A stretch of DNA of 64,000 nt from JBNRMR01 sp050942895 (GTDB lineage: Bacteria > Bacillota > Clostridia > Christensenellales > UBA1750), in assembly GCA_050942895.1 (NCBI GenBank), contig JBMNOE010000010.1:1-64000 (forward strand). Direction: 5' to 3'. A program made the translations under genes and the position numbers. Below are positions 35,729 through 43,683 of this stretch, in pieces. Numbering within the stretch: the stretch's first letter is position 1; each line of letters opens with the position of its first letter. The notes beneath the pieces were generated by a model, which was not told where the DNA came from, made no database searches, and saw only the letters and a list, made by a program, of their open reading frames with translations.

Positions 35729-37375
35729 TTATTCCCTGGGGTTGCGTCCGTAGCGTGAGGTGTTCATTGTGGAGGTTGCTCCGCCTGTGCCGCCGGCGCC
35801 GAAGGAGTAGCCCTCCTTTTCCCAAATGCGCAGCCATTCCTTCAGGCGGCGCAGGAACTCCGCGTTGGAGGAGGTTTTCATCATCATGGACAGCATCTGG
35901 TCGGTGGTTTCGGTGATGTTGCCGTTTGACAGTACCTTGCGCATCGTCCACATTCCCTCCATCTCGTCGGGGGTGAGCAGCAGTTCCTCGCGGCGGGTGC
36001 CGGAGCGGTGAAGATCTATGGCGGGGAATATGCGCTTTTCGGAGAGCTTTCTGTCCAGATGAACTTCCATATTGCCCGTGCCTTTGAACTCCTCATATAT
36101 GATATCGTCCATGCGGGAGCCGGTTTCGATCAGCGCCGTTGCGATTATCGTCAGGCTTCCGCCCTCCTCGATATTTCTGGCGGAGCCGAAGAAACGCTTT
36201 GGCTTGTGCAGCGCCCCCGGGTCGATACCTCCGGAAAGGGTTCTTCCGGTGGGGGGAATGGTTATATTATAAGCTCTTGCAAGGCGGGTGATTGAATCCA
36301 GCAGAATAACCACGTCTTTTTTGTGCTCGACCAGACGATGAGCCCTGTCCAGCACCATTTCGCTGACCCGCACATGGTGGTCGGGCGTCTCGTCGAAGGT
36401 GGAGAATATGACCTCGCCCTTGATGGAGCGCTGCATGTCGGTCACTTCCTCCGGCCGCTCGTCGATCAAAAGCACGATCAGATAAACCTCCGGATTGTTT
36501 ATGGAGATTGAATGGGCAATCTTTTTAAGGAGTATCGTCTTTCCGGCCTTGGGCGGAGCGACTATCATTCCGCGCTGGCCTTTGCCGATGGGGGAGATGA
36601 GGTCGATTGCCCTTATGGCAAGATCGCGGGAGGCGTCGGGCAGCTCAAGGGAAATGCGCTTGTTGGGGAATATGGGGGTCAGATCGTCAAAGCTGGGCCT
36701 GCGGTTGGCCTCCTCGGGCGGATCGTCGTTTATGGCGGTGATATAAAGCAGCGCCTGGTAGCGCTCGCCCTCGCGGCTTGGGCGGGTCTTGCCGGTCACC
36801 TTGTCGCCGGTTTTCAGGTTAAAGCGGCGTATCTGGGCGATTGAGACATAGACATCCTTGTTGCCGGGCAGGTAATTTTCGCTGCGCAAAAAGCCATAGC
36901 CGTCGGCGGTGATCTCCAAAATACCCTCGCAGTCGCCGCAATCCGGGTTGTTCAATATGTCTGGAATGTTTAAATTGTTAGGGAAACTGCTTCTTTGACG
37001 GCGCTGGCCCCGCTGCTCCTGCTCGGCCGGCCTTTTCGCCTTTTCATTTGAACTCGCCGCGTCAGATTTTACTGCGGCTGCCGGCGCAGGTGAAGGCGCT
37101 TGCCTGGTTGCGGCCCGAACGTCTTCAGCCGGAGCCGGACTTTCAGGGCGCGGCGCGGGCGCGGAGCTATTTCCCCCCGCGTTTTTTCTGGGCCTGCCGC
37201 CCTTTCTTTTTTCCGGGGGCGGGAGCTCAAGCTCCGATACGGAGACGCCCTGGGCCTCCATTATCTTTAAAATTAAATCCCTTTTGGGGAAAGTGGTGGG
37301 AGAATCCACGCCTACTTCCTTTCCAAGCACACGCAGATCCTGCAGCTTCATTTTCTGCAAAGCGTCATATTGCAT
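35729..37375 (-). CDS. rho: Transcription termination factor Rho
   Basis: 548 residues. Rho_N helix domain (MKLQDLRVLGKEVGVDSPTT), then about 80 low-complexity residues rich in Pro, Ala and Arg including RKGGRPRKN and an RRQRSS patch, a cold-shock RNA-binding domain (GILEITADGYGFLRSENYLPG), and the hexameric ATPase with Walker A APPKAGKT, LLIDERPEEVTDM and DSITRLARAYN. It is an RNA-dependent helicase that ends transcription. GGAGGATACCT precedes the ATG at 37375. The leader is about 225 bases. The extra N-terminal insert is seen in many Clostridia and Actinobacteria and adds RNA affinity. Confidence 0.93.
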   Translation of the reverse strand: MQYDALQKMKLQDLRVLGKEVGVDSPTTFPKRDLILKIMEAQGVSVSELELPPPEKRKGGRPRKNAGGNSSAPAPRPESPAPAEDVRAATRQAPSPAPAAAVKSDAASSNEKAKRPAEQEQRGQRRQRSSFPNNLNIPDILNNPDCGDCEGILEITADGYGFLRSENYLPGNKDVYVSIAQIRRFNLKTGDKVTGKTRPSREGERYQALLYITAINDDPPEEANRRPSFDDLTPIFPNKRISLELPDASRDLAIRAIDLISPIGKGQRGMIVAPPKAGKTILLKKIAHSISINNPEVYLIVLLIDERPEEVTDMQRSIKGEVIFSTFDETPDHHVRVSEMVLDRAHRLVEHKKDVVILLDSITRLARAYNITIPPTGRTLSGGIDPGALHKPKRFFGSARNIEEGGSLTIIATALIETGSRMDDIIYEEFKGTGNMEVHLDRKLSEKRIFPAIDLHRSGTRREELLLTPDEMEGMWTMRKVLSNGNITETTDQMLSMMMKTSSNAEFLRRLKEWLRIWEKEGYSFGAGGTGGATSTMNTSRYGRNPRE

Positions 37376-37608
37376 AGGTATCCTCCTAAGTATAAGAAAA
37401 AGTACAAACAAAGAAATCATAAGCGGCGATTGGTGCTGCTGATGAAATGGATGTGTATTCTTTAGTCGCCTGGTTTGATTATGAATTAGACAATTTGTGC
37501 GCATTCGCGGAGCTTTGCGACGCGTTTTGATTTAACCGAGATATAACCAAGATATGCAGCCGAGGCTCCGGCCGGGGAAACGCATAAAAAATACATTTAC
37601 ACATAATT

Positions 37609-37636
37609 ATTATATCATGATTATCGCAAAAGACAA
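37609..37636 (-). promoter_or_regulatory. Predicted sigma-A promoter for rho, long leader
   Basis: On the minus strand TTGTCT (complement of 37631-37636), 16-base spacer, TATAAT (complement of 37609-37614). Transcription from there gives a 5' leader of about 225 bases before the rho ATG. The leader contains G/C-rich inverted segments near 37495-37585. No protein-coding potential was seen in 37376-37722. Confidence 0.6.
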
Positions 37637-37722
37637 CCGTTCTTTAACCCTTTATTAAAGTTTATGCAAATTTCACAAATAACTAATGGCCCTAATAGTA
37701 ATATTGCGTAGTTGGGCTGCAA

Positions 37723-38865
37723 TTATACGACTCCTTTCATTGAAACCACGCCTTTTCCTTGAATGTTTTCCGGCTCGTTGATGGAGGCCGCCTCTGCCAG
37801 CAGCCTTGATTTCACATCATCAGGGGAAAGTTCCGGCTCTTTTTCCAGCAGCAAAGCAGCGCATCCGGCTACTATCGGCGTCGCCATGGAAGTGCCGGAC
37901 ATGTTTGTGTAGGCACCCTGCTTTGCCGCAACGCTCCTGATGTTCACCCCCGGCGCGAGAAGATCAGGCTTGTCGCCGCCCTCTCTGTCGCGGCTGGAAA
38001 AGCGGGCAATTTTAAGCTCCGGGTTTCTATCATCCACAGCGCCGACGGTTATCACGCTTTTGGCGGTGCCTGGGGAGTTGATGGTGCCTTGGGCGGGGCC
38101 TGAGTTGCCTGCGGCGGCGCAGACGACTATGCCCCTTCGCCAAAGGGTGGTGGCCGCTTCGGCCAGTGAATCGCGGAAGGGGTTTATCATAAACGGCTCT
38201 ATGCCAAGGGACATTGAAAGCACTCTTATGTTATATGTATCGACATTGTCGTAAACCCACTGCATGGCCCTGAGTATATCGGAAATCCTGCCCCCTCCGT
38301 CCTCATCCATGGCTTTAATCATCAAAAGATTCGCCTGGGGTGCAATGCCGGCAAACTCTCCGGCAGAGGCCATGCCGTTGCCGCCGGCGCAGCCCATGCA
38401 GAATGTGCCGTGGCCGTTGTCATCATACGGTTCCGTTCTGCCGTTTATAAGGTCCAGAAAAAAGATGATGCGGTCGCTGGGTGTCACAAAATCCTCGTGG
38501 GGGAATATGCCGGTGTCGATTGCGGCGATGGTTATGCCCTCCCCCCGAAGCCCCTCGCTTTGAGCCATTGAAGCGTAGACAGTGCTTCTTGCGATGTCCA
38601 TGGATATCCGGACAACGGCGTCGTCCTCAATGTGGCGTATGTAGCCCATGGAAGCAAGGGCGGGCAAAGCGCGCATGGAAACCTCAGCCACGAAGGCGTT
38701 CATCATGGGGATCTGGTGGAGTATGCTTATTTTTCGCTTTATAAGGTGATCCTTGCAGGTGACACAGCCGGCGTGTATCACAACCCTGCGAAGGTTGTTA
38801 AGGCCTATTGGGGCAGAGAGATCCCTTTCAAGGGCAAGGGATAGCTTTCCCTTTATACTGCTCAT
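37723..38865 (-). CDS. Subtilisin-family (S8) serine protease, intracellular AprX-like
   Basis: 380 residues without a signal peptide. Catalytic triad: D117 in AAIDTGI, H152 in NGHGTF, S326 in SGTSMATP; oxyanion asparagine in AAAGNSGPAQG. An N-terminal segment of about 105 residues resembles an inhibitor-I9 propeptide (HQIPMMNAFVAEVSMRALPA). This build matches AprX/intracellular subtilases, which degrade cytosolic or mother-cell proteins. GGAGGAG lies ahead of the ATG (complement of about 38872-38878). It is the first gene of the minus run that continues with rho, but rho has its own promoter. Confidence 0.88.
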   Translation of the reverse strand: MSSIKGKLSLALERDLSAPIGLNNLRRVVIHAGCVTCKDHLIKRKISILHQIPMMNAFVAEVSMRALPALASMGYIRHIEDDAVVRISMDIARSTVYASMAQSEGLRGEGITIAAIDTGIFPHEDFVTPSDRIIFFLDLINGRTEPYDDNGHGTFCMGCAGGNGMASAGEFAGIAPQANLLMIKAMDEDGGGRISDILRAMQWVYDNVDTYNIRVLSMSLGIEPFMINPFRDSLAEAATTLWRRGIVVCAAAGNSGPAQGTINSPGTAKSVITVGAVDDRNPELKIARFSSRDREGGDKPDLLAPGVNIRSVAAKQGAYTNMSGTSMATPIVAGCAALLLEKEPELSPDDVKSRLLAEAASINEPENIQGKGVVSMKGVV

Positions 38866-39001
38866 ATAAATCTCCTCCTAAAGCAAAATATGCGCAGCCT
38901 GCCGCAGGTGTCACAAAGAGAAATTAGGGAATATACTGCTATTGTCTGAAGTCAGGCTTGCCTGAAGCCGGACGATATCCGCCGGCAAAGGGCGGTTTTT
39001 C

Positions 39002-39030
39002 TGGACATATGCGCGGCCAGGGGTTATAAT
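39002..39030 (+). promoter_or_regulatory. Predicted sigma-A promoter of glmS
   Basis: TGGACA (39002-39007), 17-base spacer, TATAAT (39025-39030). It would start a leader of about 350 bases that includes the glmS ribozyme. The stretch 38866-39000 before it holds no recognisable gene. Confidence 0.65.
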
Positions 39031-39130
39031 CAATTATTAATGCCGCTTGAGGAGGTGGTCTAAGTTAAAAGCGAAATCATAAAACAAAAGAGAGGAAAAG
39101 AGGAGAAAAAGCGAAAAAGAGAAAAAAGAA

Positions 39131-39310
39131 TAAAAGCGCCAGAACTCATATGAGTTGACGAGGACAGAGCTTATCGAATTTTCGGCGGATGGCTCTGCGG
39201 TGGAAGCATCAACCGTGAAAGCGCGTCAAAGCCGCGGGGCAACCTGTGGGACAAAAGCGTGCGGATGCTGCAGCCGGCCTGTCATTGATTTGAATGACAG
39301 AGCAGGCGTT
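39131..39310 (+). ncRNA. glmS ribozyme (glucosamine-6-phosphate-activated self-cleaving RNA)
   Basis: The hallmark sequence is present: AGCGCCAGAACT, a short P2 pair (ACTCATATGAGT), then GTTGACGAGG, TTATCGAATTTTCGGCGGAT and GGCTCTGCGG, the same order as in Bacillus subtilis. The self-cleavage point should be between A39135 and G39136. The product glucosamine 6-phosphate acts as cofactor, cutting the mRNA and lowering GlmS synthesis. The 3' boundary is approximate because the P3-P4 part is more variable. The glmS start codon follows at 39387. Confidence 0.93.
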
Positions 39311-39386
39311 ATTTTGATGCCCCTAAAAGACGGTTTTGTTTAATTTTAACCGCCCGGGGGAAAATGAATTGTACGGAGGTTTTAAT

Positions 39387-41213
39387 ATGTGCGGAATAGT
39401 GGGCTATATCGGCTTTAAAGACGCCCTGCCGATTTTGATAGACGGGCTAAAAAGGCTTGAGTACCGGGGCTATGACAGCGCGGGTGTGGCCATAAACACC
39501 GATGGCGGGCTGTATGTGATGAAAAAAAAGGGCAGGCTTTCGGAGCTTGAGGAAGCCTTGGATTTTGAATCTTTGAAGGGTAATATGGGCATCGGCCACA
39601 CCAGATGGGCTACCCACGGTAACCCTTCCGATGAAAACAGCCATCCCCACACAAATATGGAGGGCAGCATCGCCCTTGTTCACAACGGGATAATCGAAAA
39701 CCACGGGCCGCTAAGGCGTTTGCTGGCCGAAAAGGGCTATCAATTCCTGAGCCAAACGGATACGGAGGTTCTGCTCCACCTGATCGATTCAAAGCGCTCT
39801 GAAGATATAAGCCTGTATGAGGCTGTGCAAAGCGCTTTAAAAGAGGTTCGGGGTACATACGCTCTTTGCGTTATAGACAAGGATAATCCGGATGAGATAA
39901 TCGCCGCGAGGAAAGACAGCCCCCTTGTGCTGGGCATCGGCCAGGGCGAATATTTCATCGCATCGGATATCCCGGCCATAATAAAGCACACGCGGGAGGT
40001 CTGCATACTGGAGGACGGCGAGGCTGCAATCCTGACCCGCGAAGGAATAAAGATATTCGCAAGCGACGGAATGCCGGTGGAAAAAAGCGTCATGCATGTG
40101 GCATGGGATGTGGAGTCCGCAGAAAAAGGCGGCTATCCCCATTTTATGATAAAAGAAATACACGAGGAACCCAAGGCGGTGGCGGAAACACTGAATTCAA
40201 GGCTTGCCCTGGATGATATTCACATCGAGGGGGTTGATCTGGCTTCAATAATGAAAGATCTTCGTAAGGTTTTTGTGGTGGCATGCGGCACGGCCTACCA
40301 TGCCGGCCTTATGGCGAAATATACCTGGGAGCGGGTTTTGCGCCTGCAAATTGAAGTTGAGTACGCGTCTGAGTTCCGCTACAGAAGCCCCATAATATCT
40401 AAGGGAGATCTGGTTATAATCATCAGCCAGAGCGGCGAAACCCTTGACACTCTGTCCGCCCTCAGGCTTGCAAAGTCTAAGGGCGCGAAGATACTTGCGA
40501 TAACCAATGTGGTGGGCTCGTCCATCAGCCGGGAGTCGGACTATGTGATGCACACATGGGCCGGGCCGGAGATCGCCGTGGCTTCCACAAAGGCATATTC
40601 TACCCAGGTGCTTTGCCTTGCCATGCTGATGCTCAAGATGGCCAACATGAAGGGCTTCATGGTGGGCGAAGAATATCAAAGGGCGCTGGACGAGCTGCGC
40701 AGGCTGCCCGCCATGGTGGCTGATATGCTGGGCAATGAAAAAAGAATTGAGGCTTTGGCGGAAAGGCACTATAAAATCCGCGATGCATATTTCATCGGCA
40801 GGTCAATCGACAGCACCCTCGCCATGGAAGCATCCCTCAAGCTCAAGGAGATATCATACATACACAGCGAGGCATTTCCCGCAGGTGAGCTAAAGCACGG
40901 GCCAATCGCCCTGCTGGAGGAGGGGACTGTGGTAATCGCCTTTGCCACCCAGCCGGAGCTGTTTGAAAAGACCGCAAACAGCGTTATCGAGACCAGGGCA
41001 AGGGGGGCATATGTAATCGCCATCGCAGATGAAAGAGCGCAGGAGATCATCGCCGAAGCAGATGAGGCGATAAAAATACCGCCGGTGAGCCCTTGGCTGG
41101 CGCCTGTGCTGGCGGTCATGCCCGCGCAGATATTCGCCTATTACTGCTCGGTAAAGCTGGGCTATGATGTGGATAAACCCCGCAACCTGGCCAAGAGCGT
41201 CACAGTGGAATAA
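39387..41213 (+). CDS. glmS: Glutamine-fructose-6-phosphate aminotransferase (isomerizing)
   Basis: 608 residues. The ATG at 39387 behind ACGGAGG gives MCGIVGYIG, whose cysteine becomes the N-terminal nucleophile; longer frames upstream would block it. Glutaminase domain to about 235 (GIGHTRWATHGNPSDENSHPH), then two SIS sugar-isomerase domains (ACGTAYHAGLMAKY, IIISQSGETLDTL) and C-terminal DKPRNLAKSVTVE. It makes glucosamine 6-phosphate for peptidoglycan and is controlled by the ribozyme in its leader. dinB follows by 82 bases but has its own SOS promoter. Confidence 0.97.
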   Translation: MCGIVGYIGFKDALPILIDGLKRLEYRGYDSAGVAINTDGGLYVMKKKGRLSELEEALDFESLKGNMGIGHTRWATHGNPSDENSHPHTNMEGSIALVHNGIIENHGPLRRLLAEKGYQFLSQTDTEVLLHLIDSKRSEDISLYEAVQSALKEVRGTYALCVIDKDNPDEIIAARKDSPLVLGIGQGEYFIASDIPAIIKHTREVCILEDGEAAILTREGIKIFASDGMPVEKSVMHVAWDVESAEKGGYPHFMIKEIHEEPKAVAETLNSRLALDDIHIEGVDLASIMKDLRKVFVVACGTAYHAGLMAKYTWERVLRLQIEVEYASEFRYRSPIISKGDLVIIISQSGETLDTLSALRLAKSKGAKILAITNVVGSSISRESDYVMHTWAGPEIAVASTKAYSTQVLCLAMLMLKMANMKGFMVGEEYQRALDELRRLPAMVADMLGNEKRIEALAERHYKIRDAYFIGRSIDSTLAMEASLKLKEISYIHSEAFPAGELKHGPIALLEEGTVVIAFATQPELFEKTANSVIETRARGAYVIAIADERAQEIIAEADEAIKIPPVSPWLAPVLAVMPAQIFAYYCSVKLGYDVDKPRNLAKSVTVE

Positions 41214-41223
41214 ACCGCAATAT

Positions 41224-41265
41224 CGAACATATGTTCTTGACTTGACTGCCGTTCGGTGCTAAACT
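41224..41265 (+). promoter_or_regulatory. SOS (LexA/DinR) box and promoter of the Y-family polymerase
   Basis: CGAACATATGTTCT (41224-41237) matches the Gram-positive SOS consensus GAAC-N4-GTTC exactly and overlaps the -35 of TTGACT (41237-41242), 17-base spacer, TAAACT (41260-41265). Repressor bound there would block RNA polymerase. Confidence 0.85.
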
Positions 41266-41295
41266 GTGCTTGTAAGCTATTGATGAGGTGATAAC

Positions 41296-42546
41296 TTGGA
41301 GCGCAGCATATTGCACGCGGACATAAACAACTTCTATGCCTCCGTTGAGCAGCTTTATAATCCGCAGCTCAGGGGCAAGGCCGTCATCGTCGCCGGCAGC
41401 GAGGCCACGCGCCATGGAATCGTTTTGGCGAAGTCTCAGGAGGCGAAAGTTTTCGGCGTTAAAACGGCGGAGACCATCGCCGAGGCCAGGGGGAAATGTC
41501 CCCATGCCATCGTCGTTCCGCCCAACTATGATAAATACCTGATAATCAGCCGCAAGGTGCGCGACATTTTCGGCCAATACACCGACCAGGTGGAGCCATT
41601 CGGCCTGGATGAAGCCTGGCTGGACGTGACTGAAAGCCGCAAGCTGTTCAAAGACGGCCTTAATATTGCAGAGCAGATGCGCCAGCGGGTGAAAAAAGAG
41701 ATCGGCGTGACCATTTCAGTGGGCGTTTCATACAACAAGGCCTATGCAAAGCTTGGCAGCGACATGAAAAAGCCCGATGCCATAACCAATATCACAAAAA
41801 GCAATTACAGGCAGTTGGTGTGGCCCTTGCCTGCCGGCGAACTGCTCTACGTGGGCAGGGCCACTCAAACTAAGCTGGCAGCCCGCAGCGTCAACACAAT
41901 CGGCGACCTTGCGAATGTGCCGGCCGCCATGCTGGAAAGCTGGTTTGGAAAATCGGGGGCCTTGCTCCACTGCCTTGCAAATGGCGAGGATATTTCACCT
42001 GTGGCGCGGGCGGGCGAGGAGTCCGCCATAAAGAGCATTGGCCATTCAACAACTACCCCTCGCGATCTGGAATGCGAGGAGGACTGCAAAATCGTATTTA
42101 TACTGCTGGCGGAATGCGTCGCCGAAAGGATGCGCGATCAGGGCTTCAAGGCGCGAACTGTTCAGATAAGCCTGCGATCGAATGATCTGCAGTGGATTGA
42201 GCGGCAAGCAAAGCTGGAGCCGCCGTCGAATCTGTCGAAAGACCTGTACGAAGCGGCATTAATACTTCTGAACAGAAATCATGATTTTAGCCGGCAACGC
42301 TCCTTGCGGAGCATCGGCATACGGGCGGCTGATCTGCTGCCGGCAGATGCGGCTGTCCAGACATCGCTGTTCGTCGATGAAGCTTGGCGGGAAAAGGCCC
42401 AGCGGCTTGATACGGCGATAGACGCCATCAGAAAAAGACACGGCCATCACGCTATAGTGCGGGCCGTGACTTCGCTGGACAGGACCTTGTGCAAGATCGC
42501 CCCCAAGGACGAAAACGGGATCCAGATCACCGGCTTTTCAAAGTGA
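41296..42546 (+). CDS. dinB: Y-family DNA polymerase (DinB/Pol IV-like)
   Basis: 416 residues from a TTG start with GAGGTGA 6 bases ahead. Palm motifs: LHADINNFYASVE with the first metal aspartate, GLDEAWLDVT with the catalytic Asp-Glu pair (tyrosine often found in DEAYLD is tryptophan here), and SVGVSYNKAYAKLGSDMKKP. A helix-hairpin-helix thumb, then the little-finger domain, and a beta-clamp-binding QTSLF near 352. It copies damaged templates in low fidelity. The SOS box 60 bases upstream makes it damage-inducible. The clamp motif in front of a further 60 residues resembles Bacillus UvrX/YqjW-type as well as Pol IV, so the subgroup is open. Confidence 0.88.
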   Translation: MERSILHADINNFYASVEQLYNPQLRGKAVIVAGSEATRHGIVLAKSQEAKVFGVKTAETIAEARGKCPHAIVVPPNYDKYLIISRKVRDIFGQYTDQVEPFGLDEAWLDVTESRKLFKDGLNIAEQMRQRVKKEIGVTISVGVSYNKAYAKLGSDMKKPDAITNITKSNYRQLVWPLPAGELLYVGRATQTKLAARSVNTIGDLANVPAAMLESWFGKSGALLHCLANGEDISPVARAGEESAIKSIGHSTTTPRDLECEEDCKIVFILLAECVAERMRDQGFKARTVQISLRSNDLQWIERQAKLEPPSNLSKDLYEAALILLNRNHDFSRQRSLRSIGIRAADLLPADAAVQTSLFVDEAWREKAQRLDTAIDAIRKRHGHHAIVRAVTSLDRTLCKIAPKDENGIQITGFSK

Positions 42547-42570
42547 CGGGAGAGATGGGGGGAGGGGGAC

Positions 42571-42970
42571 GATATGGGGTTCCGCCCCACACCCCGCAAG
42601 GGATTCTCCCTTGACCCTTTATCATGTTGAAGGTGCGTAGGCTGAAGGGGAGCGATATGGGGTTCCGCCCCATACCCCGCTAAAGGGTGCCCCTTTAGAA
42701 TCCCGTTATCATGTTGAAGGTGCGTGGGCTGAAGGGGAGCGATATTGGGCTCCGCCCCGCACCCCGCAAGGGATTCTCCCTTGACCCTTTATCATGTTGA
42801 AGGCGCGTGGGCTGAAGGGACGATACGGGGTTCCGCCCCATACCCCGCAAGGGATTCTCCCTTGACCCTTTATCATGTTGAAGGCGCGTGAGTTGGGGGG
42901 ACGATATGGGGCTCCGCCCCACACCCCGCAAGGGATTCTTGACCCTTTATCATAATTATAAGGATTTTCA
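42571..42970 (+). repeat. Family A repeat, array of five tandem copies
   Basis: Units start at 42571, 42654, 42741, 42822 and 42903 (periods 83, 87, 81, 81). Each has GGGGTTCCGCCCC-type stem I, the linker ACCCCGC, and stem II AAGGGATTCTCCCTT, then TTATCATGTTGAAGG. In copy 2, stem II is TAAAGGGTGCCCCTTTA: both arms have changed together. Copy 5 has lost part of stem II. No genes were seen in 42547-43010. Confidence 0.85.
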
Positions 42971-43010
42971 AAGGGGCACAGCATACATAAGCTTTGGCGG
43001 GTGCTCGGCG

Positions 43011-43658
43011 CTAATGTCCGCCGCTGAATACTTCGTCCGTTTTAACGGAGCTTATACAGTCTTCAACGAAAGCATCCATTTCCTCTTTTGACAGGTAGGG
43101 GAACGCTCTTGACTGATCCTCCTTATGGTTCAGGTAAAATTTGGAGATGTTCTTAACCTGCTTTATCAATGCATCTTTCGCGTAATAATCAAGATAAATG
43201 TTATCAAAAGCGTCGATTTTGGCGAACATATTAAAAAACACACAGTCCTTGTTTTGGAAAAGATAGAGATGATCCTGGCCGTACCAGTCTTTTTTTATTT
43301 TGCGGACAAATGAGTTTCCCTCTGCCAATCCATCCTTGTACAAGGGTTCAAGCTTTTTGCGGCTATAGAGCTTTGCCCATTCCAAATCAGTCAGCAAATG
43401 CAGGTAATAGCCCAGATAGAAGGGATACTTTGAATCCCTCGCTTGAAGGTGGGCTTCTTTAAAGGCAGCGGCATCTATCGCGCCCCCTTCATTCTTCCAG
43501 TGGGTGATCTCAGAGTCGGGGACGTAGGCGCTCCTGTCCTCGTTTGGAACTCCGCAGTCCGGCCCGATGTTTCCCACCAAAAATGCTTCATTGTTCAATT
43601 CGTGGAAATTATTCATGAAATATTCTGCGACTCTCATATGCGCAATCCATGTAGCCAT
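43011..43658 (-). CDS. Zinc-dependent phospholipase C-family protein
   Basis: 215 residues from the ATG at 43658, preceded by AAAGGTG. Pattern of the Zn_dep_PLPC family: TWIAHMRVAEYF with a first histidine, GNIGPDCG with aspartate, THWKNEG, and YPFYLGYYLHLLTDLEW with a second histidine/aspartate set. Relatives are metal-dependent phosphodiesterases, mostly of unknown substrate; a lipid role is not shown. No signal peptide. It lies 26 bases after the broken binding-protein gene on the same strand. Confidence 0.75.
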   Translation of the reverse strand: MATWIAHMRVAEYFMNNFHELNNEAFLVGNIGPDCGVPNEDRSAYVPDSEITHWKNEGGAIDAAAFKEAHLQARDSKYPFYLGYYLHLLTDLEWAKLYSRKKLEPLYKDGLAEGNSFVRKIKKDWYGQDHLYLFQNKDCVFFNMFAKIDAFDNIYLDYYAKDALIKQVKNISKFYLNHKEDQSRAFPYLSKEEMDAFVEDCISSVKTDEVFSGGH

Positions 43659-43683
43659 TTTTTGCACCTTTGCCTTCCCGGGT

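Noticed and set aside
39155..39343. A 62-codon reading frame between the glmS promoter and glmS
   Set aside because: It lies inside the glmS ribozyme, whose sequence conservation explains the open frame; no ribosome site.
42571..42970. CRISPR array
   Set aside because: The repeats are adjacent units of 81-87 bases with internal hairpins and no unique spacers; no cas genes in the window.
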